The notes under the pieces are model-generated. The model saw only the letters and a program-made list of their open reading frames with translations, did not search any database and had not been told where the DNA came from. A DNA stretch of 64,000 nucleotides. It comes from Rhodovulum bhavnagarense. GTDB lineage: Bacteria > Pseudomonadota > Alphaproteobacteria > Rhodobacterales > Rhodobacteraceae. Shown one piece after another: positions 7,544-14,290 of this stretch (the first letter of the stretch is position 1; every line of letters starts with the position of its first letter). The DNA lies in NCBI RefSeq assembly GCF_004343505.1, contig NZ_SLXU01000002.1, positions 1-64,000 of the forward strand, given 5' to 3'. Made by a program: the position numbers and the translations under genes.

Positions 7544-7581
7544 ATTGATCTAACCTAGGTGGCATGATAGGAAAGCTATCA
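7528..7581. promoter_or_regulatory. Twin operators for the XRE repressor
   Basis: TATCAGGTGATA (7528-7539) and TGATAGGAAAGCTATCA (7565-7581) are perfect inverted repeats sharing the half-site TGATA. The first covers the start of the repressor gene; the second lies between the divergent genes. An extra half-site is at 7516-7520. This is the expected layout for repressor autoregulation and control of the rightward promoter. Confidence 0.55.
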
Positions 7582-7612
7582 CATGACTTGAAATTAGACA
7601 ACGGAGTTTCCC

Positions 7613-8017
7613 ATGACTATCACCCGCCGCGCCACCTTGGCCGCTCTGACCGCAAGCCCGTTAACTATTGCTTCGGTTGCTACGCAAGCCGCACCCGGCG
7701 GCGAAGGGCAGACCACGCTTGAAAAAACCTATGTGGAATGGCTGTCCGCGCTGAACGATATTGAAGAAACGCTGATCCTACATCCGGCGGATAAGCTGAC
7801 AAAAGTCGATGAAAACCGGATACTTGGGCCACTCTATGACCGCGCTGACACGCTTCAAGAGGCGATGATCGCCGCGCCTGTCACCGGCCCCCGCGACCTT
7901 GCGGTCAAGGTTCTGGTGGTTCTCGCCACGCCGGGGGCGCTGGACGATGACGCAGTTGACCGGATCAAGGCCGATGCCATGCGGCTGGTCAATCTCACCG
8001 ACGCCAAAACCACGTAG
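7613..8017 (+). CDS. Exported protein of unknown function (Tat-like signal)
   Basis: A 134-residue protein with an N-terminal TRRATLAALTASPLTIAS segment resembling a twin-arginine signal peptide, with a probable cleavage site after ATQAA near residue 27. The mature part (about 107 residues) is helical and acidic with no domain I recognise. A GGAG ribosome site precedes ATG 7613. It is the first gene rightward of the repressor operators, so it may be controlled by the repressor. An exported host-altering protein among packaging genes is typical of a moron (cargo gene). Confidence 0.55.
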   Translation: MTITRRATLAALTASPLTIASVATQAAPGGEGQTTLEKTYVEWLSALNDIEETLILHPADKLTKVDENRILGPLYDRADTLQEAMIAAPVTGPRDLAVKVLVVLATPGALDDDAVDRIKADAMRLVNLTDAKTT

Positions 8018-8060
8018 TTGACATAAGAGGTGGAAACCTTTTATACGAAATAAAAGGTTT
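8018..8060 (+). promoter_or_regulatory. Promoter with a 27-bp inverted repeat over the -10 element
   Basis: TTGACA at 8018-8023 and TTATAC at 8041-8046 are separated by 17 bases, a good sigma-70-type promoter. AAACCTTTTAT (8034-8044) and ATAAAAGGTTT (8050-8060) are perfect 11-bp complements around a 5-nt spacer and cover the -10 region, so a bound protein would block or remodel the promoter. The next gene (8072) encodes a MerR-like regulator that could bind here. Confidence 0.55.
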
Positions 8061-8071
8061 AGGGGGACGCG

Positions 8072-8557
8072 ATGCGCTTGTCTGCAATCTGTAAAGAACT
8101 GGACCTGCCCAAAGGGCGGGTAGAACAGTGGGGGCACCGGGGCCTTCTGGTGTTTGACAATGAGACCAAACCCGGAGCCGCGCGGGAATGCACCAAAGCG
8201 GACGCGGCGCGCATTGCGATGCTCGGATATCTTTCCAATTCAGGTGTTTCTGTCGAAGCCGCCTCGAAGCAAATTGCGCAAGCGATGAAGCACCTGTTCT
8301 TGTTCACGGGTGAGAAGTCTTTTCTGGTCATTTCTTCGTCGCGGGCTGGTGAAATCATCCCGCCCACCCCGAGGGGCGGGCCGGGCACCAAGAAGGGCGA
8401 AGGCATTCAAATCGTGACTGATCCGCATTTCATTGCGAATGCGGTTCGGGAACGTGACTTGGCTTCGCACCTTGGAAACCCTGAATTCGACTATTCACTG
8501 ATTTTCGACCTTACGGAAATTGAAGCCCGTATTGACGAATTCTGGTTGGAATCGTGA
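8072..8557 (+). CDS. MerR-type DNA-binding protein
   Basis: A 161-residue protein. Residues 1-70 look like a MerR winged helix (LSAICKELDLPKGRVEQWGHRGLLV) followed by a helix with ADAARIAMLGYLSNSG. Residues 75-161 have no known effector domain; the last 35 residues are acidic. AGGGGGA at 8061-8067 precedes ATG 8072. It sits behind a promoter covered by a long inverted repeat and ahead of the portal gene, so it could control the late (capsid) genes or its own promoter. It is not a canonical metal or drug sensor, since no cysteine cluster is present. Confidence 0.6.
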   Translation: MRLSAICKELDLPKGRVEQWGHRGLLVFDNETKPGAARECTKADAARIAMLGYLSNSGVSVEAASKQIAQAMKHLFLFTGEKSFLVISSSRAGEIIPPTPRGGPGTKKGEGIQIVTDPHFIANAVRERDLASHLGNPEFDYSLIFDLTEIEARIDEFWLES

Positions 8558-8594
8558 TCCGATGGTCGGCTTGGGTGCCATGACCATCGGTAAG

Positions 8595-8626
8595 GCGGGG
8601 GCGTGGTCCACCAAGCGCGCCCCCGC
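8595..8626 (+). terminator. GC-rich hairpin between the MerR-type and portal genes
   Basis: GCGGGGGCG (8595-8603) pairs perfectly with CGCCCCCGC (8618-8626) around a 14-nt loop, followed by a moderately T-rich stretch (TATATTTTCTT). It may be a partial terminator separating regulatory and late genes or an RNA structure in the portal leader. The U-tract is imperfect. Confidence 0.4.
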
Positions 8627-8662
8627 TGCCTATATTTTCTTGGAACATAAAGGAATCCGGTG

Positions 8663-10105
8663 ATGCGCAGTCTTAAAGGTGTCTCCTTGTCGCGCATCAT
8701 CGGAACCGCCGCCCGTGCCTTCCACTTCCCTGCCGCGTCCCACATGGCGCAGGGTGGCACGGGCGGCAATCATCGCCGCAGCCTAGACGCCGCAACCGGC
8801 GGGCGGCGCGGCGGTGGATTGGGCACCTTCGGCCCGATCAATTCCGAAGTATCTGCGGGCCTGTCGCTTGTCGGCAGTCGGGCGGCATACCAAGCCGTCA
8901 ACAATCCTTACATCGCCAACGCGGTTGCAAACCTTGTCACCGCCCTTGTGGGCACCGGGCAGCGCCCGAATGTGCGTGGTGTCGAACGGGAACTGCGCCG
9001 CCAGCTACACTATGCGTTTGATCGCTTTTGCGAGACCGCAGACCACGCGGGGCGAACCGACTTTGGTGGGCTTTTGGCCCAGATCGCCCGCGACATGGTG
9101 GTGTATGGCGAAGGTCTGGCCGTGATGCACAACACGGCGGACGGGCTGCAAATCCAAGTCATCCCGCCGGATCATCTGGACCCGGCAAAGACCGAAATCC
9201 TGCGCGATGGTCGCCAGATTGTACAAGGGGTGGAATTCGACGCCAGCGGGCGGCGGGTGGCCTACTGGATATTCCCCGAACGGCCCCATTCTGTCTTCGC
9301 TGACCATTCCCCCGCCGTCCGGGTGGAGGCGGCGCATGTTCTGCACGTCTTTCATCCGATCGCGCCGGGGCAGGTGCGCGGCCTGTCTTGGGTCGCACCG
9401 GCGGTTGTGACGGCGAACGAGTTGAACCAGTGGAAAGACGCCACGCTTGTCGGTGCGAAAATGTCCGCAATGCAGGCGGGCTTCATTACTGACACGTCAG
9501 ACATTGGCGGCGACGAAGAACTATTCGCGGAACCAACTTGGGAGCCGGGTGGCCTTGTCCGTTTGCCCTTGGGAACTGACGTGAAATTCAGCGCCCCGGA
9601 CCAGATCAAAGACGCACCCGCCTTGCTGCGCATGACGTTGCAGGAACTTGCCGCTGCGCTTGGGGTGCCGGAATTCCTGCTTTCGGGTGACCTGACCAAC
9701 GCGAACTATTCCAGCCTCCGGGCGGGATTGATTCCCTTCCGGGCGCGCATCGACCAAGTGCAGCACAACACCCTTGTTCCCCAAGTCTTGCGCCCTGTCT
9801 GGCGGCGCTGGCTGGCGCTGGAAATCCTTGCGGGCCGCATCGACGCCCCCGCCGACACCCCGTGCGACTGGATCATGCCGCGCCCGCAACAGGTGGACCC
9901 GGCTAAGGACTTGGAAGCGACCGAAAAGGCGCTGGCCCTTGGTTTGACCAGCCGCACCAACGCCATCAATGAACTGGGGTGGAACGCGGACGATATTGAC
10001 GAAGAAATCCAAGCGGATCGCGCCCGCGAAGCCGAATTGGGCCTGACCTTCGCCACCCCGACAACGCAACCCACGAATCCGAAGGAGGGCACCGATGCCG
10101 CTTGA
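8663..10105 (+). CDS. Phage portal protein (lambda GpB family)
   Basis: A 480-residue portal. Homology is evident in the core (YQAVNNPYIANAVANLV near residue 75, then RDMVVYGEGLAV, RGLSWVAPAV, and GVPEFLLSGDLTNANYSSLR near 340-360, a hallmark of lambda-type portals). Portals form the dodecameric ring through which DNA enters the prohead. ATG 8663 has AGGA eight bases upstream; GTG 8660 is an alternative. The gene overlaps the protease-capsid gene by 11 bases, which carries its own AAGGAGG site inside the portal C-terminus. Confidence 0.93.
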   Translation: MRSLKGVSLSRIIGTAARAFHFPAASHMAQGGTGGNHRRSLDAATGGRRGGGLGTFGPINSEVSAGLSLVGSRAAYQAVNNPYIANAVANLVTALVGTGQRPNVRGVERELRRQLHYAFDRFCETADHAGRTDFGGLLAQIARDMVVYGEGLAVMHNTADGLQIQVIPPDHLDPAKTEILRDGRQIVQGVEFDASGRRVAYWIFPERPHSVFADHSPAVRVEAAHVLHVFHPIAPGQVRGLSWVAPAVVTANELNQWKDATLVGAKMSAMQAGFITDTSDIGGDEELFAEPTWEPGGLVRLPLGTDVKFSAPDQIKDAPALLRMTLQELAAALGVPEFLLSGDLTNANYSSLRAGLIPFRARIDQVQHNTLVPQVLRPVWRRWLALEILAGRIDAPADTPCDWIMPRPQQVDPAKDLEATEKALALGLTSRTNAINELGWNADDIDEEIQADRAREAELGLTFATPTTQPTNPKEGTDAA

Positions 10106-11843
10106 CGCCACCATGGCCCCGGCCAGCTTCGACCCCGAAGCCCGCACCGTGGAGGCGGTTATTGCCACCACCGCACCCTTAATGAAGCGCGATGCGCGGG
10201 GCACCTTTGCCGAGGTGTTGGACTTCACAACGCTGGACCTGACCAATGCCGCGAGCCTTCGCGTTTTGGACAGTCACCGCACCGCCAGCATCCGCGACAC
10301 CATGGGCACCGTGGAAGCGGTGCGGGTGGAAGGCGACAAGCTGATTGCCAAGCTGAAATTGAGCGCCGCCGATGACGTGACCCCGGTCCTGCAAAGGATT
10401 GCGGACGGCACTATTAGCGGCGTGTCCATCGGATACCGCGTCAAGCGCTGGACCGAAAACCAAAGCGGGGGAACCCGCACCCGACGCCCCGCAGAATGGG
10501 CACTGACGGAAGTCACCCTGACTTCGAACCCCGCCGATCCGGCGGCAACCCTGCGACACAAAAAGGAGGCCGGTATGGCTGATGATGTGATTGAAACCAC
10601 CCCGGCGGATGACGCCGAAAAGACCCGCCGCACCGAAATTCGGTCGCTGGTCCGGTCTGCTGGCCTTGAGCCGCAGATTGCCGATGACCTGATTGACGCC
10701 GGTGCGGACCTGACCCGCGCCAAGGCCGAAATCTTCGATGCGCAGCAAAACCGCCAGCGTAGCGCGCCGATCATCCGCAGCCATGCCCCGGCCAATGATG
10801 ACCCGGCGGTCATCACGCGCCGCCAGACGGACGCGGTGGCCTACCGCATGGCCGGTGGCGAACTGCCCGACGATGCGCGGCAATATGTGAACATGAGCCT
10901 GCGCGACATGGCGGTTGAAAGCCTCGCCCGCGAAGGTGTTTCGACACGCGGTATGTCCGCCGATGAAGTGTTCACGCGGGCGGCGCACACGTCCAGCGAC
11001 TTCCCGCTGGTGGTGTCGAACGCCGCGAACAAGGTGGCGCTGGATACCTACAAGGCAGCGGAAAGCCCCCTGAAGACGCTCTGCCGCCAGCGGACGCTTC
11101 CGAACTTCAAGGAAAGCAACGCCATCCGCTTGGGCGACATGGGGCGGCTGGAACCGCTGTCCGAAGACGGGGAAATCAAGGCCACCAGCCGCGCAGAAAA
11201 CGGCGAGTCCATGCGCCTGAAAACCTTCGCCCGTGGCCTGACCGTCACCCGCGAACTGCTTATCAACGATGACCTTGGGATGTTGGGCGACATGACCGCC
11301 GCCCTTGGCGAAGCCGCCGCGCAGACCGAGGCGGATGAACTGGTGAAGCTGCTGACCGGCAACCCGGCAATGTCGGACGGAACCCCTGTCTTCGACGCCA
11401 GCCGGGGCAATGTCGGCACCGCCGGTGCCCCTTCGGTGACCGCCCTGACCGAGACCCGCAAAACGATGCGGACCCGCAAGGGGATGGACGGGAAAACCAT
11501 CATCGCGGTGGCACCGCGATACCTTCTGGTATCGGCGGCGCTGGAAACCGAAGCCGAAAAGGTTCTGGCGTCCATCCAGCCGAACAAGGCCGATGACGTG
11601 AACCCCTTCGGCGGCAAGCTGTCGCTTCTGGTGGAACCCCGCCTGCCGGATGACTTCTGGTACGTCTTCGCGGACCCGGCCCGACTGGCGGCGATGCAAT
11701 ATGCCTACCTGTCCGCCGCGCAGGGCGTCCAGATCCAGCGGACGGAGGCGTGGGACACGCTTGGGATGAAATTCCGGGCATTCCTCGACTTCGGTGCGGG
11801 GTGGCTGGACTGGCGTCCCGCCCAACAAATTCCGGCCGCGTGA
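10095..11843 (+). CDS. Prohead protease fused to major capsid protein
   Basis: A 582-residue fusion. Residues 1-155 are a U35/S78-type prohead protease with likely triad H61 (LDSHRT), S111 (GVSIGY) and E139 (LTEVTL). Residues about 165-265 are a charged helical delta/scaffold-like region. Residues about 290-580 are an HK97-fold/Mu gpT-like major capsid protein. The protease would cut the fusion during maturation. An in-frame ATG at 10575 (residue 161) has a perfect AAGGAGG five bases upstream, so a separate 422-residue scaffold-capsid protein is probably made in excess over the fusion. Start at 10095 follows AAGGAGG at 10083-10089. Confidence 0.92.
   Translation: MPLDATMAPASFDPEARTVEAVIATTAPLMKRDARGTFAEVLDFTTLDLTNAASLRVLDSHRTASIRDTMGTVEAVRVEGDKLIAKLKLSAADDVTPVLQRIADGTISGVSIGYRVKRWTENQSGGTRTRRPAEWALTEVTLTSNPADPAATLRHKKEAGMADDVIETTPADDAEKTRRTEIRSLVRSAGLEPQIADDLIDAGADLTRAKAEIFDAQQNRQRSAPIIRSHAPANDDPAVITRRQTDAVAYRMAGGELPDDARQYVNMSLRDMAVESLAREGVSTRGMSADEVFTRAAHTSSDFPLVVSNAANKVALDTYKAAESPLKTLCRQRTLPNFKESNAIRLGDMGRLEPLSEDGEIKATSRAENGESMRLKTFARGLTVTRELLINDDLGMLGDMTAALGEAAAQTEADELVKLLTGNPAMSDGTPVFDASRGNVGTAGAPSVTALTETRKTMRTRKGMDGKTIIAVAPRYLLVSAALETEAEKVLASIQPNKADDVNPFGGKLSLLVEPRLPDDFWYVFADPARLAAMQYAYLSAAQGVQIQRTEAWDTLGMKFRAFLDFGAGWLDWRPAQQIPAA
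10563..10577 (+). promoter_or_regulatory. Internal ribosome site and start codon for capsid-only product
   Basis: AAGGAGG at 10563-10569, a full match to the 16S rRNA anti-Shine-Dalgarno, lies five bases before ATG 10575, in frame in the protease-capsid gene. It falls exactly at the end of the protease domain. This recalls nested starts such as lambda C/Nu3, but here it would supply capsid subunits. Confidence 0.7.
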
Positions 11844-12058
11844 TGACGCTGGAAGAACTCACCGCGTGCCGGGATAGACTCCGGCGCGCGCGCTTCAAGG
11901 GGATCATGACCGTCATGATCGACGGCGAAACCGTCACCTACAAATCGGACATGCAAATGGCTTCGGCGCTTGCAGCGATTGAGGCGGAAATCTCGAAACT
12001 CACACGCGGGCCGCGCCCGCGCACCATCTATCCGCAGACCACGAAAGGACTGACCTGA
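11843..12058 (+). CDS. Head-tail joining protein-like (gpW type)
   Basis: A 71-residue protein that starts one base into the capsid stop codon (TGATG). It has two amphipathic helices around a short beta hairpin (FKGIMTVMIDGETVTYKSD) and ends RTIYPQTTKGL. The order helix-hairpin-helix, the length and the place right after the capsid gene match the gpW-type head completion proteins of lambda-like phages, which seal the portal and receive the tail. In a tail-less element this would be the docking point for a helper tail. Confidence 0.65.
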   Translation: MTLEELTACRDRLRRARFKGIMTVMIDGETVTYKSDMQMASALAAIEAEISKLTRGPRPRTIYPQTTKGLT

Positions 12059-12387
12059 TGCGCAATTTTGTCCAAACCGGTGACACGCTCACCTTCACCA
12101 GCCCCGACCCGGTTGCCTCCGGGCAGGGCGTTGTCATGAATGCTCTGTTCGGGGTGGCCGCAAGCGCCGCGCCCGCCGGTGACCCCTTTGAAGCCGCTGT
12201 GGTGGGGGTGTTCGAACTGCCGAAAACCGCAGGTGCCATCGCCGCAGGGGCGAAGGTCTACTGGAAGGCTGACACCGCCAATGTGACCACGACCGCAACC
12301 GGCAACAAGCTGATTGGCGCGGCGACCGAAGCCGCAGATGATGCCGCGACCACGGTTCGCGTCCGCCTGAATGGAACGGCTGCGTAA
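12058..12387 (+). CDS. DUF2190 family capsid decoration-like protein
   Basis: A 109-residue beta-rich protein with the DUF2190 pattern: an N-terminal NFVQTGDTLTFTSP, a central GVFELPKTAGAIAAGAKVYW and a C-terminal small-residue strand ending VRVRLN. DUF2190 proteins of siphophages are head decoration or cement proteins with a lambda gpD-like role. The gene overlaps the upstream stop codon by one base and is the last structural gene of the element. Confidence 0.8.
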   Translation: MRNFVQTGDTLTFTSPDPVASGQGVVMNALFGVAASAAPAGDPFEAAVVGVFELPKTAGAIAAGAKVYWKADTANVTTTATGNKLIGAATEAADDAATTVRVRLNGTAA

Positions 12388-12400
12388 GGCGGATGTGACG

Positions 12401-12778
12401 ATGCAGGCTATTCGCAGCGAAGACATGGAATACCCGATTCCGGTGGACACCCGTCCAGCGGTCAATCGGGCCATGGTCTGGCGCTGCGAATGGTGGCTTT
12501 CTTCGGAATTCAGGCTGCTGGCTGACAAGGATGTTCGCGCAATTGCCTTCGATTTGTTCTGTATCGCGCAGCATCAAAACCCGCTTGGCACATTGCCAAC
12601 GGATGAAAGAATTCTGGCCCGTCTGGTCGGTGAGCCAATGGAAGAATGGCACCGACTTATGGGGAAGCCGATCAATCCATTGAGTGGGTGGCGGCGCTGT
12701 ATTTTGAGCAACGGGGATCGCAGATTGTATCACCCGGTAAGCCTTGAAATCGCCCGCGCAGCCCTTCGGAAGAAATGA
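12401..12778 (+). CDS. Unknown protein, possibly related to phage DUF1376-type replication proteins
   Basis: A 125-residue protein (start at 12401 behind AAGGCGG; ATG 12371 is possible but has no ribosome site). The stretch LADKDVRAIAFDLFCIAQHQ followed by PLGTLPTDERILARL resembles the replisome-organiser-like DUF1376 pattern (small W-rich N-terminus, then a helix counting layers and a GTLP...LAR motif). The similarity is from memory and weak. It is coupled to the excisionase-like gene by an ATGA overlap, so it belongs to the integration/early module and not to the capsid module. Confidence 0.45.
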   Translation: MQAIRSEDMEYPIPVDTRPAVNRAMVWRCEWWLSSEFRLLADKDVRAIAFDLFCIAQHQNPLGTLPTDERILARLVGEPMEEWHRLMGKPINPLSGWRRCILSNGDRRLYHPVSLEIARAALRKK

Positions 12779-12984
12779 CGGCGGTTACCCCCATACTGGC
12801 CAATGAGCGCACCGCCGCGCGGCTTCTTGACGTGGGCGTGACAGAGTTTCGGGCGCTGGTCGACGCAGGACACCTGCCGAAAGGCCGGGAAATTGCTCCG
12901 GGCCTTGTGCGCTGGCCTGTCGATGATTTGCGCCGCATTGCGAAGGGTGACGCGGTGGAGGGTATGGGGGATGTGCAATGGTGA
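12775..12984 (+). CDS. Excisionase-like helix-turn-helix protein
   Basis: A 69-residue protein with a MerR/AlpA-like winged helix (ARLLDVGVTEFRALVDAG then HLPKG) and a final basic segment, the size and fold of Xis/AlpA excisionases. It overlaps the upstream gene by four bases and the integrase start by seven, so it is co-translated with the integrase. Its likely binding sites are the TGATACC repeats at the element ends, which is inferred. Confidence 0.65.
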   Translation: MTAVTPILANERTAARLLDVGVTEFRALVDAGHLPKGREIAPGLVRWPVDDLRRIAKGDAVEGMGDVQW

Positions 12985-13976
12985 AGAAGAAGTACCTTTG
13001 GCGTCATCCCGCCGGGCGGATTTATGTCCGCCTGAAAGGCCGCTTGTATCGCATCCACGCGCAGGAGGGCACGGAAGACTTTGACCGGGAATATTGGGAA
13101 ATCCTGACCGGCAAACGGATGCAGGCCAAAACGTCTTGGAATGCGCTGATTGAGGACTACCGGACTTCTGACCGGTGGCTGGGCCTGAAACCCCGAACGC
13201 GCCAAGACTATGACAAGGTCATGCTATACCTGCGCGAAAAGATTGGCCCCCGCGATGTGAAATCGCTCACCCGCTCGGATGTGATCGCGGCACAGAAAGC
13301 AAATTCCCATCGAACGCGGTTCGCAAACTACATCCCGCAGATGTTGGTGATTCTGTGTGAACACGCCATTGATTTGGGATGGATTGCCAACAACCCGGCA
13401 AAGGGTGTTCGGGCACTGAAGACCCCGCAGCACCGCAAGAAAGAGCATTTGCCGTGGCCCGATTGGGCAGTGGACAAATTCCGCGCAGAAGCAAGTGATC
13501 TGCCACGCCTGATTTTCGAGATTGGTGTGGGAAGCGTCCAGCGCCCCGGTGATTGGGTAGGGTTTCGGTGGGGCGACTATGACGGCGATTCCCTGACCCT
13601 TCGGCAGAACAAGACGGACAAGCCGCTGGTGCTTCCATGCACGGCAGAACTGAAATCCGCACTGGACACCGCCAAGGCGGCTTTGGGCGTCATCCCCATT
13701 GCCGGGAAGCCGATCCTGAGCAAGCTGGACGGCAACCCGATGGGCTATCGGTACATGTCGCAAGTCATGTTGAGGGAACGCCGTCGCCTTGGGCTGGAAG
13801 CCTATGATCTTCACGCGCTTCGGTATCGGGGAGTGCAGGAATTGGCGTGGCAGGGCTGCACAGACGATGAAATCGCCGCCTATAGCGGACACGCCACAAA
13901 AGCGATGATTGAGAAGTATGCGGGCGAAGCAAGACAGGTCATGCGCGCCCGCCAAGCGCGGGAGAAGCGCAAGTGA
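12978..13976 (+). CDS. int: Tyrosine integrase of the satellite-like element
   Basis: A 332-residue integrase. The N-terminal 60 residues are basic (arm-type DNA binding), about 65-135 are the core-binding domain, and 150-325 the catalytic domain with R in SVQRPGDW, K in NKTDKP, HALR (H and R), H in YSGHATK and the nucleophile Tyr in IEKYAGEA. It ends about 80 bp from the tRNA-Cys gene and reads toward it, the standard position for an enzyme that integrates at that site. Start at 12978 (ATG GTG AAG). Confidence 0.92.
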   Translation: MVKKKYLWRHPAGRIYVRLKGRLYRIHAQEGTEDFDREYWEILTGKRMQAKTSWNALIEDYRTSDRWLGLKPRTRQDYDKVMLYLREKIGPRDVKSLTRSDVIAAQKANSHRTRFANYIPQMLVILCEHAIDLGWIANNPAKGVRALKTPQHRKKEHLPWPDWAVDKFRAEASDLPRLIFEIGVGSVQRPGDWVGFRWGDYDGDSLTLRQNKTDKPLVLPCTAELKSALDTAKAALGVIPIAGKPILSKLDGNPMGYRYMSQVMLRERRRLGLEAYDLHALRYRGVQELAWQGCTDDEIAAYSGHATKAMIEKYAGEARQVMRARQAREKRK

Positions 13977-14001
13977 ACAGAACAAGAGCAGAACGCGAAC
14001 G

Positions 14002-14020
14002 TGATACCCTGTTTGATACC
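14002..14020 (+). promoter_or_regulatory. Two TGATACC repeats near the right end
   Basis: TGATACCC occurs at 14002-14009 and again at 14014-14021, 12 bp apart, between the integrase stop and the attachment repeat. The same octamer is at 3775-3782 near the left end. This is the pattern of integrase arm-type or excisionase sites. Confidence 0.45.
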
Positions 14021-14057
14021 CCAAGCGGGGCAGGTGACGCTAAGTGTCTGAAAGTAT

Positions 14058-14104
14058 TGGAGGCGAGTACCGGAATCGAACCGGTGTACACGGATTTGCA
14101 ATCC
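14058..14104 (-). repeat. Right attachment site, 3' part of tRNA-Cys
   Basis: The block matches 3654-3700 at 44 of 47 positions and forms the 3' part of the intact tRNA-Cys gene. The longest identical runs, ACCGGAATCGAACCGGT and CACGGATTTGCAATCC, cover the T-arm and the anticodon arm; the crossover is most likely in one of them. After integration the tRNA gene remains whole. Confidence 0.85.
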
Positions 14105-14131
14105 GCTGCGTAACCACTCCGCCAACTCGCC
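14058..14131 (-). tRNA. tRNA-Cys (GCA)
   Basis: A complete 74-nt cloverleaf on the minus strand. The 5' acceptor strand GGCGAGT pairs with ACTCGCC, the anticodon loop is TTGCAAA with anticodon GCA, the T-arm is CCGG-TTCGATT-CCGG, and CCA is encoded. Its 3' half is the insertion site of the accessory elements to the left. Confidence 0.95.
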
Positions 14132-14290
14132 GAAGCCGGTCTGCGTCATAGCCCAAGGGGCGGGGGGCCGCAAGGGCTGAGATGTTCCAATTCTGCCATA
14201 GCGGTGGGTCGCAGATCCCGTGGCGGTTGCCGAGGGGGTGCTTCTGTGGCATCACTCTGGTATCCGTCTCGAACCGGAGAGTTCAGCTAA

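Larger units (their letters stand above)
3654..14104. mobile_element. Tail-less, capsid-encoding phage satellite-like element inserted at tRNA-Cys
   Basis: About 10.4 kb bounded by 47-bp direct repeats (3654-3700 and 14058-14104; 44 of 47 identical) taken from the 3' part of tRNA-Cys. Inside are a replication initiator with iterons, terminase subunits, portal, protease-capsid fusion, head-tail-joining-like and DUF2190 proteins, an XRE repressor, a MerR-type regulator, an excisionase-like protein and an integrase. No gene for tail tube, sheath, tape measure, baseplate, fibre, holin or endolysin is present, and there is no unassigned space large enough to hide them. Known capsid-forming phage-inducible chromosomal islands have this content: they build their own capsids and borrow tails from a helper phage. 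A prophage that lost its tail and lysis genes is the competing explanation. Confidence 0.7.

Noticed and set aside
10179-11828. A 549-residue minus-strand frame
   Set aside because: Antisense to the protease-capsid gene, with low-complexity composition.
3654-14104. Gene transfer agent (RcGTA-type) cluster
   Set aside because: GTA clusters carry tail genes, are not bounded by attachment repeats, and lack integrase, excisionase and a GpA/lambda-type packaging set of this kind.
3654-14104. Complete prophage
   Set aside because: No tail, baseplate or lysis gene is present and there is no room for them; this stays open only as a deletion remnant.
13880-14173. A 97-residue minus-strand frame across tRNA-Cys
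   Set aside because: The GELAEWLRSGLQIRVHRFDSG-type stretch is the translation of the tRNA and its 3' copy, not a gene.
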